From Verrucomicrobiota bacterium (GTDB lineage: Bacteria > Verrucomicrobiota > Verrucomicrobiia > Verrucomicrobiales > Verrucomicrobiaceae): a stretch of 64,000 nt of DNA. The position numbers and the translations under genes were made by a program. The DNA lies in assembly GCA_025360015.1 (NCBI GenBank), contig JANYCZ010000067.1, positions 1-64,000 of the forward strand, in the 5' to 3' direction. Every line of letters begins with the position of its first letter. The first letter of the stretch is position 1. A model generated the notes under the pieces. It worked only from the letters and a program-made list of their open reading frames with translations, was not told where the DNA came from and made no database searches. Below, piece by piece: positions 9,285 through 18,564 of this stretch.

Positions 9285-11726
9285 CTACCCCCCATTCACC
9301 ACCATGCCCCGTAGCGCGCTCGATGACATCATCGGCTGCAGCAGCGCCAGCCCAGCCCGCAACTGCGCAGGCGTCGTTTGGGCGGGGTTGTTGACGATGA
9401 GCACATCCGTTGCCAGCGGGGCCAGCGGCGCGACGTTGGCAAAGCTCTTCAGCAGTGGTGAAGCATCGAGAATGATCCAGTCCACTTCCGTCTTCGCACG
9501 CTCGATCCAGCTGCGATAGCCGTCGAGCAGCTCATTCGTGGCGTGCGCAGGCAGATCGCAGCCGGGCAGCAGGAAGAGATTGCTGTGGCCGTAGCGCAAC
9601 GCCTCCAGGTTGCTCGCATAAGCGCCGTAGCCCTGCATGGTCCGTGGGAACCACTGATGCATCGTGGGTGAGGACGGATTGCACTCCATCATGAATACTC
9701 GGCGGCCTTGATGGCAGAAGGCGGCGGCCAGTGCGGCGGCCACCAGCGTTTTGCCATCCCCCGTGCCTGCGCTGGTGATCAGGATCACCCCGGCCGTGTT
9801 GCTGCGGTTCATCGCCTGCCGTTCCAGCGTGCTGGTGAGCTGATGCAGGGCGCTGGAGGCGCCGATCGGCTCCGGCTTCAGCAGTTCCGAAAGCATGGCC
9901 TCCGGGGTCGAGCCCTGCACATAGGGCAGCCGCGCCAGAATGGTGGCTTCACCATTGGCAGGCTTGATCGCCGGCACCTGGCGTGTTTGCGGTTGATGAT
10001 ACGGCGAGTGTTCCACCGCAGCCAAGGCGGGCGTTGCGGGGATGGCGATGGCAAAGGGAGAAACAGCCGGCATCTGCTGCGCCGGATAGCCGTAGCCATA
10101 CGCGGTGTGCTGCGTCAGATCCCGCATCACCGGCGTTTCGACCTTGGGGCTGAAAAGCTTCCGCACATGATCGTCAAAAATGCCCCAGCCCACCGGCAGG
10201 CCGAACAAAGTCAGGCAAAACAACATGGCAGCAGCTACGGCGGCGATGGGCTTGCTCGGCTTCACTGGTTTTTCGGGCACCATCGCCACATCCGCCACGC
10301 GCAGCAGCCCGCTGTCACGGAACTGCCCCGTCAGCGCGGCCTGGCTGCGGCGCATCTCGATTTTTTCATAGCGTTCGCGGTCCATGCGCACCTGGTCGCG
10401 CAACAGGCCCTGCTGCATGTTTTTGCCATTGACGTCCAGTGCCACACCACGCGCTTCTTCAAGCTGGCGGCGGTAGTCGGCGAGCTGGCGCTGCTGGGAT
10501 TCCACCTCAGCCTGGATCATTCCACCCACGGAGGCGATCGAATGCTCCAATGACTCCCGCAGCGAACGAATTTCATTCGCCAGGGCGATCATGCGCGGGT
10601 GCTTGCGGCCGCAGATGGCCTCCAGCGGCGCGCGTTCGGCGATCTTGGCGTCCAGCTGCTTGCGGATAAAACTCAGGTCCGAGTTGTCCGCAAAAAATTT
10701 GAGCTCCGTGAGGTCACGTCCCGCCTTCTGCGCGGCCACCAGATCATTGAGGTCACTTCGGGCCTTGGTCAGCTTCAGGTCGGCCTCTGTGATTGCGACG
10801 TTGAGCTGGCGCACCTTGTCATTGGAGACGTCTTTGGAGTCCGCGTCCTCCATGATCCCCTGGCTCTTGCGATACTCGGCGAGTTTCTGCTCCGATGCAC
10901 GCAGATGCTTCAGCAGATCCTCTGATTTTGTTTCGAGGAAAGTGGCGGCATTGGAGCTCAGCTGGCCTTCCTCATCGGCCACATAGCGGGTGTACTCCTC
11001 GACGTAGTGGTTGGCCAGATCCGCCGCAGTCTGCGGATCGCGGTCACGGATTTGCACCTTCAGCATGTGCGATTCCTTGACTGGCTCCACCCGCGCATTG
11101 GCAATCATCAGATTGATGAAGCGCTCGCGTGGATCACCCGGCTTGCCCGGTTGGTACATCCCCAGCAGCTTCATCAGCTCGTCCTTGCGGCTGAGCGCGT
11201 TCGCCTCACGGTCCAAAAGCGCGTCACGTTCTTTGGCAGAAAAGTGATCGTAAAAATAACTCAGATAACGCCGGGAGAGCAGCTCGGCCCGGTGGTTGTT
11301 AATGAGCTGCACCGCGCTCAGCTCCCCCGGTCCGCGGGAAACCGTGCCATCCATGTCAATCGGACTGGAATCTTGAATGCGCAGCAGCAGTTGGGACTCC
11401 GCCTCATAAATCTTCACTCCCATGCCCAGGTAGTAGAACGTGAACGCTGCCAGCATCAGCCCCAGCACCGCCGCCCGCAGCCAGCGCTTGCGGATGTAGC
11501 CAATGACATCGGCCAGGCTGATGAGCGACTGCACCTCAAAATCCTGCGGATTGATCGGCGGCAGAAAGGCGCGTGGATCAAACACCGGCGACATGCCCGG
11601 ATGCGCCGGCATGGTCATCGAGGGCGCCATCGGGGTCAGTCCCCGGCCTGGTGCGAGGGCAAGCATCGTTCCAAAGCCGTGCTGGGGAGCGGCGTTGGAG
11701 GGTTGCATGCTGTAAGAAATGGCCAT
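9285..11726 (-). CDS. Wzz/Wzc-like polysaccharide chain-length protein with P-loop domain
   Basis: An 813-residue inner-membrane co-polymerase that should set chain length or drive export of the exopolysaccharide. A proline-rich cytoplasmic N-terminus leads into a Wzz domain with a first membrane helix near residues 90-110. A long coiled-coil periplasmic region with a GNVR-like end follows, then a second helix near 480-500. The cytoplasmic ATPase domain has Walker A (SAGTGDGKT, about 652-660) and Walker B (WIILDASP, about 750). The Walker A' motif, normally DxD, reads ECN (about 680), and no C-terminal tyrosine cluster is present, so tyrosine-kinase activity is doubtful. It is the last gene of the five-gene EPS operon, 9 bases after the acyltransferase gene. 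Confidence 0.88.
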   Translation of the reverse strand: MAISYSMQPSNAAPQHGFGTMLALAPGRGLTPMAPSMTMPAHPGMSPVFDPRAFLPPINPQDFEVQSLISLADVIGYIRKRWLRAAVLGLMLAAFTFYYLGMGVKIYEAESQLLLRIQDSSPIDMDGTVSRGPGELSAVQLINNHRAELLSRRYLSYFYDHFSAKERDALLDREANALSRKDELMKLLGMYQPGKPGDPRERFINLMIANARVEPVKESHMLKVQIRDRDPQTAADLANHYVEEYTRYVADEEGQLSSNAATFLETKSEDLLKHLRASEQKLAEYRKSQGIMEDADSKDVSNDKVRQLNVAITEADLKLTKARSDLNDLVAAQKAGRDLTELKFFADNSDLSFIRKQLDAKIAERAPLEAICGRKHPRMIALANEIRSLRESLEHSIASVGGMIQAEVESQQRQLADYRRQLEEARGVALDVNGKNMQQGLLRDQVRMDRERYEKIEMRRSQAALTGQFRDSGLLRVADVAMVPEKPVKPSKPIAAVAAAMLFCLTLFGLPVGWGIFDDHVRKLFSPKVETPVMRDLTQHTAYGYGYPAQQMPAVSPFAIAIPATPALAAVEHSPYHQPQTRQVPAIKPANGEATILARLPYVQGSTPEAMLSELLKPEPIGASSALHQLTSTLERQAMNRSNTAGVILITSAGTGDGKTLVAAALAAAFCHQGRRVFMMECNPSSPTMHQWFPRTMQGYGAYASNLEALRYGHSNLFLLPGCDLPAHATNELLDGYRSWIERAKTEVDWIILDASPLLKSFANVAPLAPLATDVLIVNNPAQTTPAQLRAGLALLQPMMSSSALRGMVVNGG

Positions 11727-11735
11727 GGTCGTAAA

Positions 11736-12977
11736 TTAAGCGGCTGGGCGGAGAGCAGGTTCATGCCCCTCCTGAAATTCGTTGGGTTGGGTCGCTGCGG
11801 CAGCGGTGGGGTGCGGCAGCCAGCGGCGCACGGTGCGCAAGGCATGGAAGACCGTGGCGCGCCAGCTTGCTGGGTTGAAGGCTTCGATGTCCAGCAGCCA
11901 GCGCGCGCCGTCGCACCACTGGCGTTTGTATTCGTAGTCGCTGGGCAGCATGTCATGCACCCGCAGCTTGCGCTGGATGGAACCTTCGACGGCCCAGCGC
12001 ATGACCAGTTTGCCGGGAGAAATCCCTGCATGAGATTGATCCCAGCCCGTCTGGAATTGAAAAAACTCATCGCGCTCGATGAACCCATACAGCGCGGCGA
12101 TCACTTTGCCTCCTGCTTCCAGCATGGGCATCACCGCACGCTCCTGCGGCAGCCAGCGGGCGGCCAGACGCTGATGAAAGCGCCACGAAGCATCCGTCGT
12201 GAAGCTGCTGACTCCTTCCGGCCATTGCATGGCATGCAACTGGCGCAGTTCCGCCATCGCCGCGGTGGAGGAAAGGCGCTCACCGGCCTGCGTGGCCGAG
12301 CTTGCAGGCAGAGCCGCAAAAGCTTTGCGGCGGCGGCGCAGCAGATTGCGCCAGTTCGAATGGTGGCGCGCCTCCAGGTCTTCCCATGCCTCAGGCAGAT
12401 GAATGAAGCGGCAGGTCTGCCGGTTCAAAATGCCAGCGCACGTGTACGCCTCGGTCAGCACGGCCAGGATGTGACGTGTATTGGGGGACTCCTCAGGCAG
12501 ATGATTCAGCCGCACATTGTCGCATTCATCCCGCAGCAGTTTGAACACGCGGCAGAGCTGCGGCGTGAGCTCATTCTCACGGCCTGCAGGCACGACGAGA
12601 TCCAGCCGTTCGCCATGACCATCGCCAAAGCCTCCTAGAAAGGTCAGCGTCACCAGATGCTGGCGCGCCTTGTCCTGCTCACAGGCCAGCATCAGCGGCG
12701 CGATGGCGTGTGGCACTCCTTCGGCATCCCGCAGCACGGCGATGGCAAGCTGTGCCTCCTTGCGGCACTCCTCCCACCACAGGCTCAGCCAGTCCCAGCG
12801 CAGAAACGGCGAACGCGTGGCCATTTGATTGACCAGCACATCCCAGTACGGTCGAAGCGCATAAAATCCCGCCTCATCCCGGATGATGTCCAGCACAAGG
12901 CCACCCCGGCGCGACATCGGCGGCACATTGCCGGTGATGCTGCGCGGTCTGGAGCTGAGTAATGCCGTCGCTGTCAT
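11736..12977 (-). CDS. CelD/FemAB-like GNAT acyltransferase
   Basis: A 413-residue protein of the CelD/BcsL (Acetyltransf_6) group, relatives of which modify polysaccharides or serve exosortase-linked EPS systems. Visible hallmarks are the N-terminal PFLRWDWLSLWWEE segment and, near the C-terminus, the MLPSDYEYKRQWCDGARW region that ends the acyltransferase fold. No signal peptide, so cytosolic or membrane-peripheral. The start overlaps the stop of the DUF4091 gene by 4 bases (12974-12977), showing translational coupling. The exact acyl donor and target cannot be read from the sequence. Confidence 0.85.
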   Translation of the reverse strand: MTATALLSSRPRSITGNVPPMSRRGGLVLDIIRDEAGFYALRPYWDVLVNQMATRSPFLRWDWLSLWWEECRKEAQLAIAVLRDAEGVPHAIAPLMLACEQDKARQHLVTLTFLGGFGDGHGERLDLVVPAGRENELTPQLCRVFKLLRDECDNVRLNHLPEESPNTRHILAVLTEAYTCAGILNRQTCRFIHLPEAWEDLEARHHSNWRNLLRRRRKAFAALPASSATQAGERLSSTAAMAELRQLHAMQWPEGVSSFTTDASWRFHQRLAARWLPQERAVMPMLEAGGKVIAALYGFIERDEFFQFQTGWDQSHAGISPGKLVMRWAVEGSIQRKLRVHDMLPSDYEYKRQWCDGARWLLDIEAFNPASWRATVFHALRTVRRWLPHPTAAAATQPNEFQEGHEPALRPAA

Positions 12978-14722
12978 CGTGCACCTCCTTCCAGCGCCGC
13001 CGTTTGCTTGCGATGCTGCGCGGCTTCAATCAATGCGCCCAGTTGCTGGCGCGCCTCCAGCAGCGCTCCGGAGTTGTCATCCCAGTCGCCAAAGCCACGG
13101 GCAAAACCAGCCGTGAGACGCCGCGCCTCATTTTCAAGGCCCAGCCCCCGCGCCAGCATGAGGTAGTCGTAATCCTCGGCCGTCTCACGCAGCCATTTCA
13201 GGCGCATGGAGGCTACCGGCGCGTTGCGGCCCTGCCGCTTCTCGGTCGCGGGATAAATATACGAGCCATCGCCATTGTAGGTCTCTCCATCCGGCGTTTT
13301 GAAGGTGCCCGCATCCTGCCAGACATCGACGCCTTCCGCGGCAAAGATCGTGTCCCAATAATCAAAGCCCGTGATGCCATGCTTGGGAAACAACCAGCCC
13401 ACGATGCGATGCGCCATCGGCGGATAGTCGATCGCCCACACGGGAGGAAAGCCACTGGTGAGTTTCTTCGGCATGCCATGCTGCTGCTCCCAGGCATTCG
13501 GCATCTGCACCAGAGCCGCATAAGCCCACACTTCTTCCCCCGCCTGACGGCGCAGGGCGATCTCATGCTTCCCACCGGCCCACTCCATGTCCTTCCACAC
13601 TTCGCTGAAATGCGGCACCCAGATGTCCACCGCACCTTTCAGCGAGCCCCACGCGGCCTTCTCCGGCACCGGCTGTTCGGTGACGTGCAGCGGCACACGC
13701 ACGCCATGCTGCTTTTCCACTTCGTTGAAAAACTCGCCCCAGCGCCGCACAGTGGCATAAGCCGCCGCGTCATTCGGCTCATCAAGATCCCCCATGATGA
13801 CATAGCCACGCGTCTCACAGTGAATTTTGCCCAGCAGCTTCATCCATTGCGCGACATAGCTCATCGCGGCCGCACGATCTTTGCCCAGGGGATCTTGAAA
13901 CGGCCACTGCGGCCAGATCGGCAGGCCGATGCTGTTGCAATGACGATGCAGCAGGTGCTTTCTCAGCGCCCGCTCCACCTTGTCTTCATCAAGTTTGCCG
14001 GTACTGGCATCAGGATAGCTGCCGTAGATCTGATCCACACTGAGTCGATGCTCGGCCAGCAGATCGTAATACGCATTGAGCACACCCGCATGGGCCAGTG
14101 ATGGCGCGCCGTCTTTGTACTCCAAGCCATGCACCTCAGCGACGTGGCGCACGGTGGTCATGATCGAGCTGCGCAGCTTCGGCACCACCGGCAGATCAAA
14201 GTCCCACACGTTCAGCGTGTAGCTGGCGAGGGCAATCGTACCATCCGCAAACTGAAACTGCACTTCACCCGTGTAAGCCCCAGCGGCCGCCGTATAGGGC
14301 ACGAACACATCCACCCAGTAAGGCTGGTTCACCACCTCCGTACCGCTGATCTCCTGCGCCGACATGTCCAACGGCACCAGCGCATCCGCATAATCACCCG
14401 GCGGCAGCGGTGCCATCGGCGTGGATTTGGAAACTTTCACATAATGCTCGCGCAGCACCGTGGGGGCTGGCAGCAGGGCTTCCGAATCATGCTTGGCAAT
14501 GCCGCTGACGCGCACCTGCATGGCTTTGAGCTGGTCCGGCGTGGCGCTGACTATGATCTGCAGCGGCTCCCATTCACCACGCGCTGCGTGCAAGACGTTG
14601 CTGGATGCCGTCGGCGTTGCGCCTTCACGCGAGATGCGCGTCATGCCATCGCAAAACGACACCTTCACCGGCTGCGCGGCAGCCTGGGCGGCAACGGCCA
14701 GAAACAGCAGCAGCGCCCTCAT
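12974..14722 (-). CDS. DUF4091 glycoside-hydrolase-like secreted protein
   Basis: A 582-residue protein with an N-terminal signal peptide (MRALLLFLAVAAQAAAQ, cleavage after about residue 16). A beta-rich domain follows, then a TIM-barrel-like region. The C-terminal DUF4091 signature is clear: GITGFDYWDT, later NGDGSYIYP and LRETAEDYDYLMLAR. DUF4091 proteins are glycoside-hydrolase-like and often sit in sugar-processing loci. Here it is the middle gene of the EPS operon, overlapping both neighbours by 4 bases, so it probably trims, edits or recycles the exported polymer in the periplasm or outside. Substrate unknown. Confidence 0.85.
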   Translation of the reverse strand: MRALLLFLAVAAQAAAQPVKVSFCDGMTRISREGATPTASSNVLHAARGEWEPLQIIVSATPDQLKAMQVRVSGIAKHDSEALLPAPTVLREHYVKVSKSTPMAPLPPGDYADALVPLDMSAQEISGTEVVNQPYWVDVFVPYTAAAGAYTGEVQFQFADGTIALASYTLNVWDFDLPVVPKLRSSIMTTVRHVAEVHGLEYKDGAPSLAHAGVLNAYYDLLAEHRLSVDQIYGSYPDASTGKLDEDKVERALRKHLLHRHCNSIGLPIWPQWPFQDPLGKDRAAAMSYVAQWMKLLGKIHCETRGYVIMGDLDEPNDAAAYATVRRWGEFFNEVEKQHGVRVPLHVTEQPVPEKAAWGSLKGAVDIWVPHFSEVWKDMEWAGGKHEIALRRQAGEEVWAYAALVQMPNAWEQQHGMPKKLTSGFPPVWAIDYPPMAHRIVGWLFPKHGITGFDYWDTIFAAEGVDVWQDAGTFKTPDGETYNGDGSYIYPATEKRQGRNAPVASMRLKWLRETAEDYDYLMLARGLGLENEARRLTAGFARGFGDWDDNSGALLEARQQLGALIEAAQHRKQTAALEGGAR

Positions 14723-15975
14723 GACTTCACCTCCACAAGCTGGGCGTAGGTTTCCGCGTACTGGCCAGCGGCCTGCGCGATGGTAAACTTCTCCACCACT
14801 CGTTGACGCGATTTACTGGCGATTTCTTCACGCGCCGTGGCGCTAAGTTGCAGCGTCTGCTCCCAGGCATTTGCCAGCGCAGTAGGATCGCGCACCGGCA
14901 CCACCTGGCCCACATCTTCCAGCAGACGGGCGCAATCACCCACATCTGTGGTGACGCATGGCACACCGCAGGCCATCGCTTCCATGACCGTCATCGGGCA
15001 CGCCTCCGTGCGTGACGACAGTGAAAACACAGTCAGTGCCGGATACAGACGCCATGGGTCGGCGCGGAAAGAATCAAAGCGCACCTGCTGGGGCTGCGGC
15101 AGTTGCGCCAGCAGCTCACGTTCCTCTTCGCTCATTTGGATTTCCACTCCGCCGCAGAAGACAAAGTGCGCATCAGGCACCTTCGTCTGCAGAATGCACG
15201 CAGCGCGCAGGAAGGTCGCCAGATCCTTCATCTCATGAAAGCGTCCGATGAAGCCAATCACCGGAGCAGCAGGCGGCAGTTTCAATTCCGCACGCGTGTC
15301 CATCCCCGCATCCGTGTCCGGCACGAAGCGCCCGGCGTCGATGCCATTCGGAATCCAGCGCATTTTGTCACGCGGATAGCCCATCGTCGCGTGATCTTCG
15401 ATGGCGGTCGCAGAGCAGGAAATGATGCGCTTCGGGATGAACCGCGAACTCATCGCGAGAGCGCGGCGGAAGAACGCCATCTTGCCGTCGCTGTCGCCGA
15501 CATTGCGATGGATCTCACGGCAGTGAATGCTCCAGACGACGTTGCGCACTCCAGCAAGCTTTGCCGCCCAGCCGCCCACCAGATCAGCGTGATGCGTCCA
15601 CGTCTGCACGATGTCGGGCCGTTCCTCACGCAGCACGGCATGCAGTCTCGCAAGCGTACGCGGATTCAGGTACGTGGTGCTTTCCAGATCATGCACATTC
15701 ACCCCGGCCTCATGCAGGCGCTTGAGCTGGTGCGTCCACGGACTGGCATTGATGGCCACGACCACCGTGCGGAACCGCGCAGGATCGAGCGATTCCGCCA
15801 AATTCATCAGCATCGCCTCCGCGCCACCGCCACCGATGCTGTAGGCAAAGTGCAGCACCACCGGGCGCTGATCGCGCGCGGGCGCTGGCACGGATCGCGT
15901 CGGCACGAAAGCACGCAACGGCTGCTGAAGGGGCAGCTGCAGCGTCTGAGTCGTGCCAAGCGTGATCGTCTTCAT
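14719..15975 (-). CDS. Glycosyltransferase family 4 protein
   Basis: A 418-residue GT-B fold glycosyltransferase that adds a sugar to the EPS repeat unit at the cytoplasmic face. The N-terminal domain contains the glycine-rich acceptor loop (YSIGGGGAEAMLMNLA, about residues 51-66). The C-terminal nucleotide-sugar domain begins VIGFIGRFHEMKDLATFL (about 238) and holds the EX7E-type motif SSRTEACPMTVMEAMACGVP (about 328-347). It overlaps both flanking operon genes by 4 bases. Donor sugar unknown. Confidence 0.92.
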   Translation of the reverse strand: MKTITLGTTQTLQLPLQQPLRAFVPTRSVPAPARDQRPVVLHFAYSIGGGGAEAMLMNLAESLDPARFRTVVVAINASPWTHQLKRLHEAGVNVHDLESTTYLNPRTLARLHAVLREERPDIVQTWTHHADLVGGWAAKLAGVRNVVWSIHCREIHRNVGDSDGKMAFFRRALAMSSRFIPKRIISCSATAIEDHATMGYPRDKMRWIPNGIDAGRFVPDTDAGMDTRAELKLPPAAPVIGFIGRFHEMKDLATFLRAACILQTKVPDAHFVFCGGVEIQMSEEERELLAQLPQPQQVRFDSFRADPWRLYPALTVFSLSSRTEACPMTVMEAMACGVPCVTTDVGDCARLLEDVGQVVPVRDPTALANAWEQTLQLSATAREEIASKSRQRVVEKFTIAQAAGQYAETYAQLVEVKS

Positions 15976-17039
15976 ATCATCGACATCGCCCTCACGCAGT
16001 TCTGCCGCCAGTCTTTGAGAGTTTCAAACGCGCCGGACACCGTGGCTTCCGCCTCCCACACCGATTCAGGGGAACCATAACGTGGCAGTTGGAACATGGA
16101 GACGTCTTCATTGACGCGGCCGCTGACCGTCGTGCACGCAGCCCTAAAACCCGCTTCGCGCACCAGCAGCAGCGTCTCGCGGGTGAAATCTTCCATCCCG
16201 CCGTTGGGATACGAAAATGCGAGCGGTAGTTCGCCGATCTCCGCCAAAATGCGCTCACGGCATGCGGCGATCTCTGCACGCATCGTCATGGTATTGCACC
16301 GCGACAAAATCGGATGCGTGTGTGTATGACCGCCGATGTCCACATGACCGCTGAGCGTCATGTCAAACGCCATCTCCCAGGTCAGTGGCCTCAGGGACTT
16401 GGGCAGATCTCTGATCTCAGGCTCACCCACGCCCAGGGCTTCTTCCAGGCGGTCCACTTCAGCCAGCAGATCGGTGTTCGTCAGTTCCTTGAGTTCGGGC
16501 ATCAGCCGCATCAGAGACTGCTGGCGCAGCTCACGTGTGCCCAGGTAAAGCCGCAGTGTTTTGCCGTTGATCTTCCAGTCGAGCAGTTCCTTCCGCGTAC
16601 GACCCAGCGCGAGATCCACCCGCTGAAACCACAGCATGTCATCGCCATCCAGAAAGCCCGTGGTGACAAACAGCGTGGCATGCAAATCGAACTCTTTCAA
16701 AATGGGATAGGCCAGCTCGTAATTCGACGCATAGCCATCGTCGAAGGTGATGACCACGGAGTTCGCCGGCAGGGTCGTTCCCCGGCCGCGCGCTTCGATG
16801 AGATCCGCCATCGAGATCACTCGATAATCTTTCGCCAGCATGCAGCAGATGCTGCGAAACACTTCCACCGGCAGATGCAGCGCCCAGTCAAGGATGGCGG
16901 GATCTCCATCCCCCTCGCTCAGGCCGTGAAACGTCAAAATCGAAACTTCGTCCGCGCGGCGTGTACGCGCGAACGACGCCAGCCCGCTGCCAACGAGGGC
17001 GGCGGCTTTGATAGAGCGCGGGTGAAAAGCGGGCGACAT
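15972..17039 (-). CDS. NodB-type polysaccharide deacetylase
   Basis: A 355-residue carbohydrate esterase family 4 protein, first gene of the EPS operon. It has the NodB motif 1 VVITFDDGYASNYELAYP (DD catalytic/metal residues) and motif 2 as HTHTHP. A later SYPNGG segment matches motif 3. The insertion between motifs is long, as in exosortase-associated deacetylases. ATG 17039 is preferred over the in-frame TTG at 17045. It would remove N-acetyl groups from the polymer. A hairpin lies 33 bases upstream of the start. Confidence 0.9.
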   Translation of the reverse strand: MSPAFHPRSIKAAALVGSGLASFARTRRADEVSILTFHGLSEGDGDPAILDWALHLPVEVFRSICCMLAKDYRVISMADLIEARGRGTTLPANSVVITFDDGYASNYELAYPILKEFDLHATLFVTTGFLDGDDMLWFQRVDLALGRTRKELLDWKINGKTLRLYLGTRELRQQSLMRLMPELKELTNTDLLAEVDRLEEALGVGEPEIRDLPKSLRPLTWEMAFDMTLSGHVDIGGHTHTHPILSRCNTMTMRAEIAACRERILAEIGELPLAFSYPNGGMEDFTRETLLLVREAGFRAACTTVSGRVNEDVSMFQLPRYGSPESVWEAEATVSGAFETLKDWRQNCVRAMSMI

Positions 17040-17230
17040 AATCAAAGAAAGATAAGGGAAAGCTTAGCCCCTCAGCCGAAGTACGGCTGATTCGGCATGG
17101 TGGTTATGAGAATTGATCCATTTCGACGAATAACCCCGTACTTATAGGGGGCGATTTATTAACTTCAATGGAATTATCATAAATACCGTATCATTATTTA
17201 CACTTTCCTTACCTTTGACCTTTGCCATTT
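17040..17230 (-). promoter_or_regulatory. AT-rich control region of the EPS operon
   Basis: This gene-free stretch is much richer in A and T than its surroundings. It contains two inverted repeats: TCAGCCG-AAGTA-CGGCTGA (17072-17090) and CCCC-GTACTTATA-GGGG (17134-17150). Both include the octamer CCGTACTT, in opposite orientation (17079-17086 minus, 17136-17143 plus). They are candidates for a leader hairpin and an operator controlling the EPS operon. I could not assign a -10/-35 pair. Confidence 0.5.
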
Positions 17231-17266
17231 AAAAACAACAAGGCCGGAGGGATGACCTCCGGCCTT
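17231..17266 (-). terminator. Rho-independent terminator of the DUF1080 gene
   Basis: AAGGCCGGAGG (17240-17250) and CCTCCGGCCTT (17256-17266) form an 11-bp perfect stem with a 5-base loop. On the minus strand it is followed by TTGTTGTTTTT. It lies about 30 bases after the stop of the DUF1080 gene. Confidence 0.92.
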
Positions 17267-17296
17267 GCCGTGTGAAAAGGAACGTTGGGCAGCGCC

Positions 17297-18136
17297 TCAG
17301 AGCGGGCGGATCCAGATGTTGCGGATGCGCACTGGCGGCTCGTTTTTGTGGTCCTGCAGGCGGATCGGTGCCTTTTCAGGGAACTCGCCGCTGTAGTCGG
17401 TGATGTTCTTGTGCTTCGTCGGCCCCATGATCTTCGTGTGGTTCTGCACGCAGATGCCATTCACAAAGGTCGTGATGTAGGCCGGTTCCACCACCTTGCC
17501 GCCTTCCAGCTTCGGCGCGGTGAAGACGATGTCATAGACCTGCCACTGGCCGGCAGGCCGCACCGCGTTCACCAGCGGAGGTGTCTGGCCGTACACCCCG
17601 CCCGTCATGCCGTCGGCATAGGTCGGGTTGTTGTCGTTGTCCAGCATCTGGGACTCATAGCGGTCCATGAAAAACACCCCGGCATTGCCCTTTTTCTGCG
17701 AATTTCCCTTCGTGTTCGGCTCGCTCATCCACTCCAGATGCAGCTGGCAGCTCGCAAATTCCTGCTTCGTCCAGCAGTCACCGCCGGAAATCTTCATCAC
17801 ACCGTCCTCGATCTGCCATGGGCACGGAATGATCTTCCCCGTCTCCTTGCCCTTCGCGTCCTTCTCCTTGGCCTGCAGCGCATCCGAGTTGGTGCCGCCG
17901 AAAATCACAATCGCATCCGCAGGCGGTGCGCCCGGCTTCTCGCCAGGAGCCACCGCTTCCGGACGCGGACGGTCGATGTCATGCACCTTCCATTTGGATC
18001 CCGGAATGACCGGCGTGTCCGAATAACCAATGGGAGAGGGCTTGTCTGCGGCGGCAGGAGCAGCAGGTTTGGAGTCAGCAGCCAAGGCCGAAAGACCCGT
18101 GAGAGTGAGCAGGAGGGTGGTAGCAATGTTTTTCAT
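17297..18136 (-). CDS. DUF1080 / 3-keto-disaccharide hydrolase domain protein
   Basis: A secreted protein of about 279 residues with a signal peptide (MKNIATTLLLTLTGLSALAA) and a single DUF1080 concanavalin-like domain. The typical ending RLQDHKNEPPVRIRNIWIRPL-type sequence is present, as are conserved stretches NAGVFFMDRYESQMLDN and GQWQVYDIVFTAP. Members of this family, abundant in Planctomycetes and Verrucomicrobia, bind or cleave (keto-)sugars outside the cytoplasm. I chose ATG 18136 because the 15 upstream residues are unrelated and would hide the signal peptide. It is monocistronic with a strong terminator. Confidence 0.9.
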   Translation of the reverse strand: MKNIATTLLLTLTGLSALAADSKPAAPAAADKPSPIGYSDTPVIPGSKWKVHDIDRPRPEAVAPGEKPGAPPADAIVIFGGTNSDALQAKEKDAKGKETGKIIPCPWQIEDGVMKISGGDCWTKQEFASCQLHLEWMSEPNTKGNSQKKGNAGVFFMDRYESQMLDNDNNPTYADGMTGGVYGQTPPLVNAVRPAGQWQVYDIVFTAPKLEGGKVVEPAYITTFVNGICVQNHTKIMGPTKHKNITDYSGEFPEKAPIRLQDHKNEPPVRIRNIWIRPL

Positions 18137-18207
18137 GCGGGATGCAGCAAACGAAAACCCACGGACGATGTTGCAGATCAAGACGTGAAGTATTCGAAAT
18201 AACAGGT

Positions 18208-18236
18208 TGCCAATCCCCCCAGAGAGCCGATTCTAG
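18208..18236 (+). promoter_or_regulatory. Possible tRNA promoter
   Basis: TTGCCA (18208-18213) resembles a -35 box; GATTCT/ATTCTA around 18230-18236 is a poor -10 match at 16-17 bases spacing. Position relative to the tRNA 5' end fits, sequence support is weak. Confidence 0.3.
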
Positions 18237-18249
18237 TTCCTCATCAAAT

Positions 18250-18326
<77 letters not shown>

Positions 18327-18331
18327 ATTTC

Positions 18332-18366
18332 AAAGCCCTGTAAGTCAACGATTTACAGGGCTTTTT
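18332..18366 (+). terminator. Terminator after tRNA-fMet
   Basis: AAAGCCCTGTAA (18332-18343) pairs perfectly with TTACAGGGCTTT (18353-18364), 12 bp, with a T run at the end. Confidence 0.92.
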
Positions 18367-18564
18367 AGTGTCCCAGAATCTCTGGTCGGCGGATGGCGGT
18401 AAATGGCTCGAAAATGGCCGTTCATGGCATTTTAACGTGACTCACACGTGACAGGCTGCGGCTGCCCTGCCGATTCTGAAGACTCTACAGCGGCTGGAGC
18501 TGGCAACTCGACTGTGGATGACCGCAAAGCGGTTTTAGCTTTCGCTCAAGACGATAGAAGATGA

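Noticed and set aside
11007-14101. Long plus-strand frames opposite the EPS operon (543 and 379 codons)
   Set aside because: They are shadows of the Wzc-like, CelD-like and DUF4091 genes, rich in His/Arg/Gln, with no motifs.
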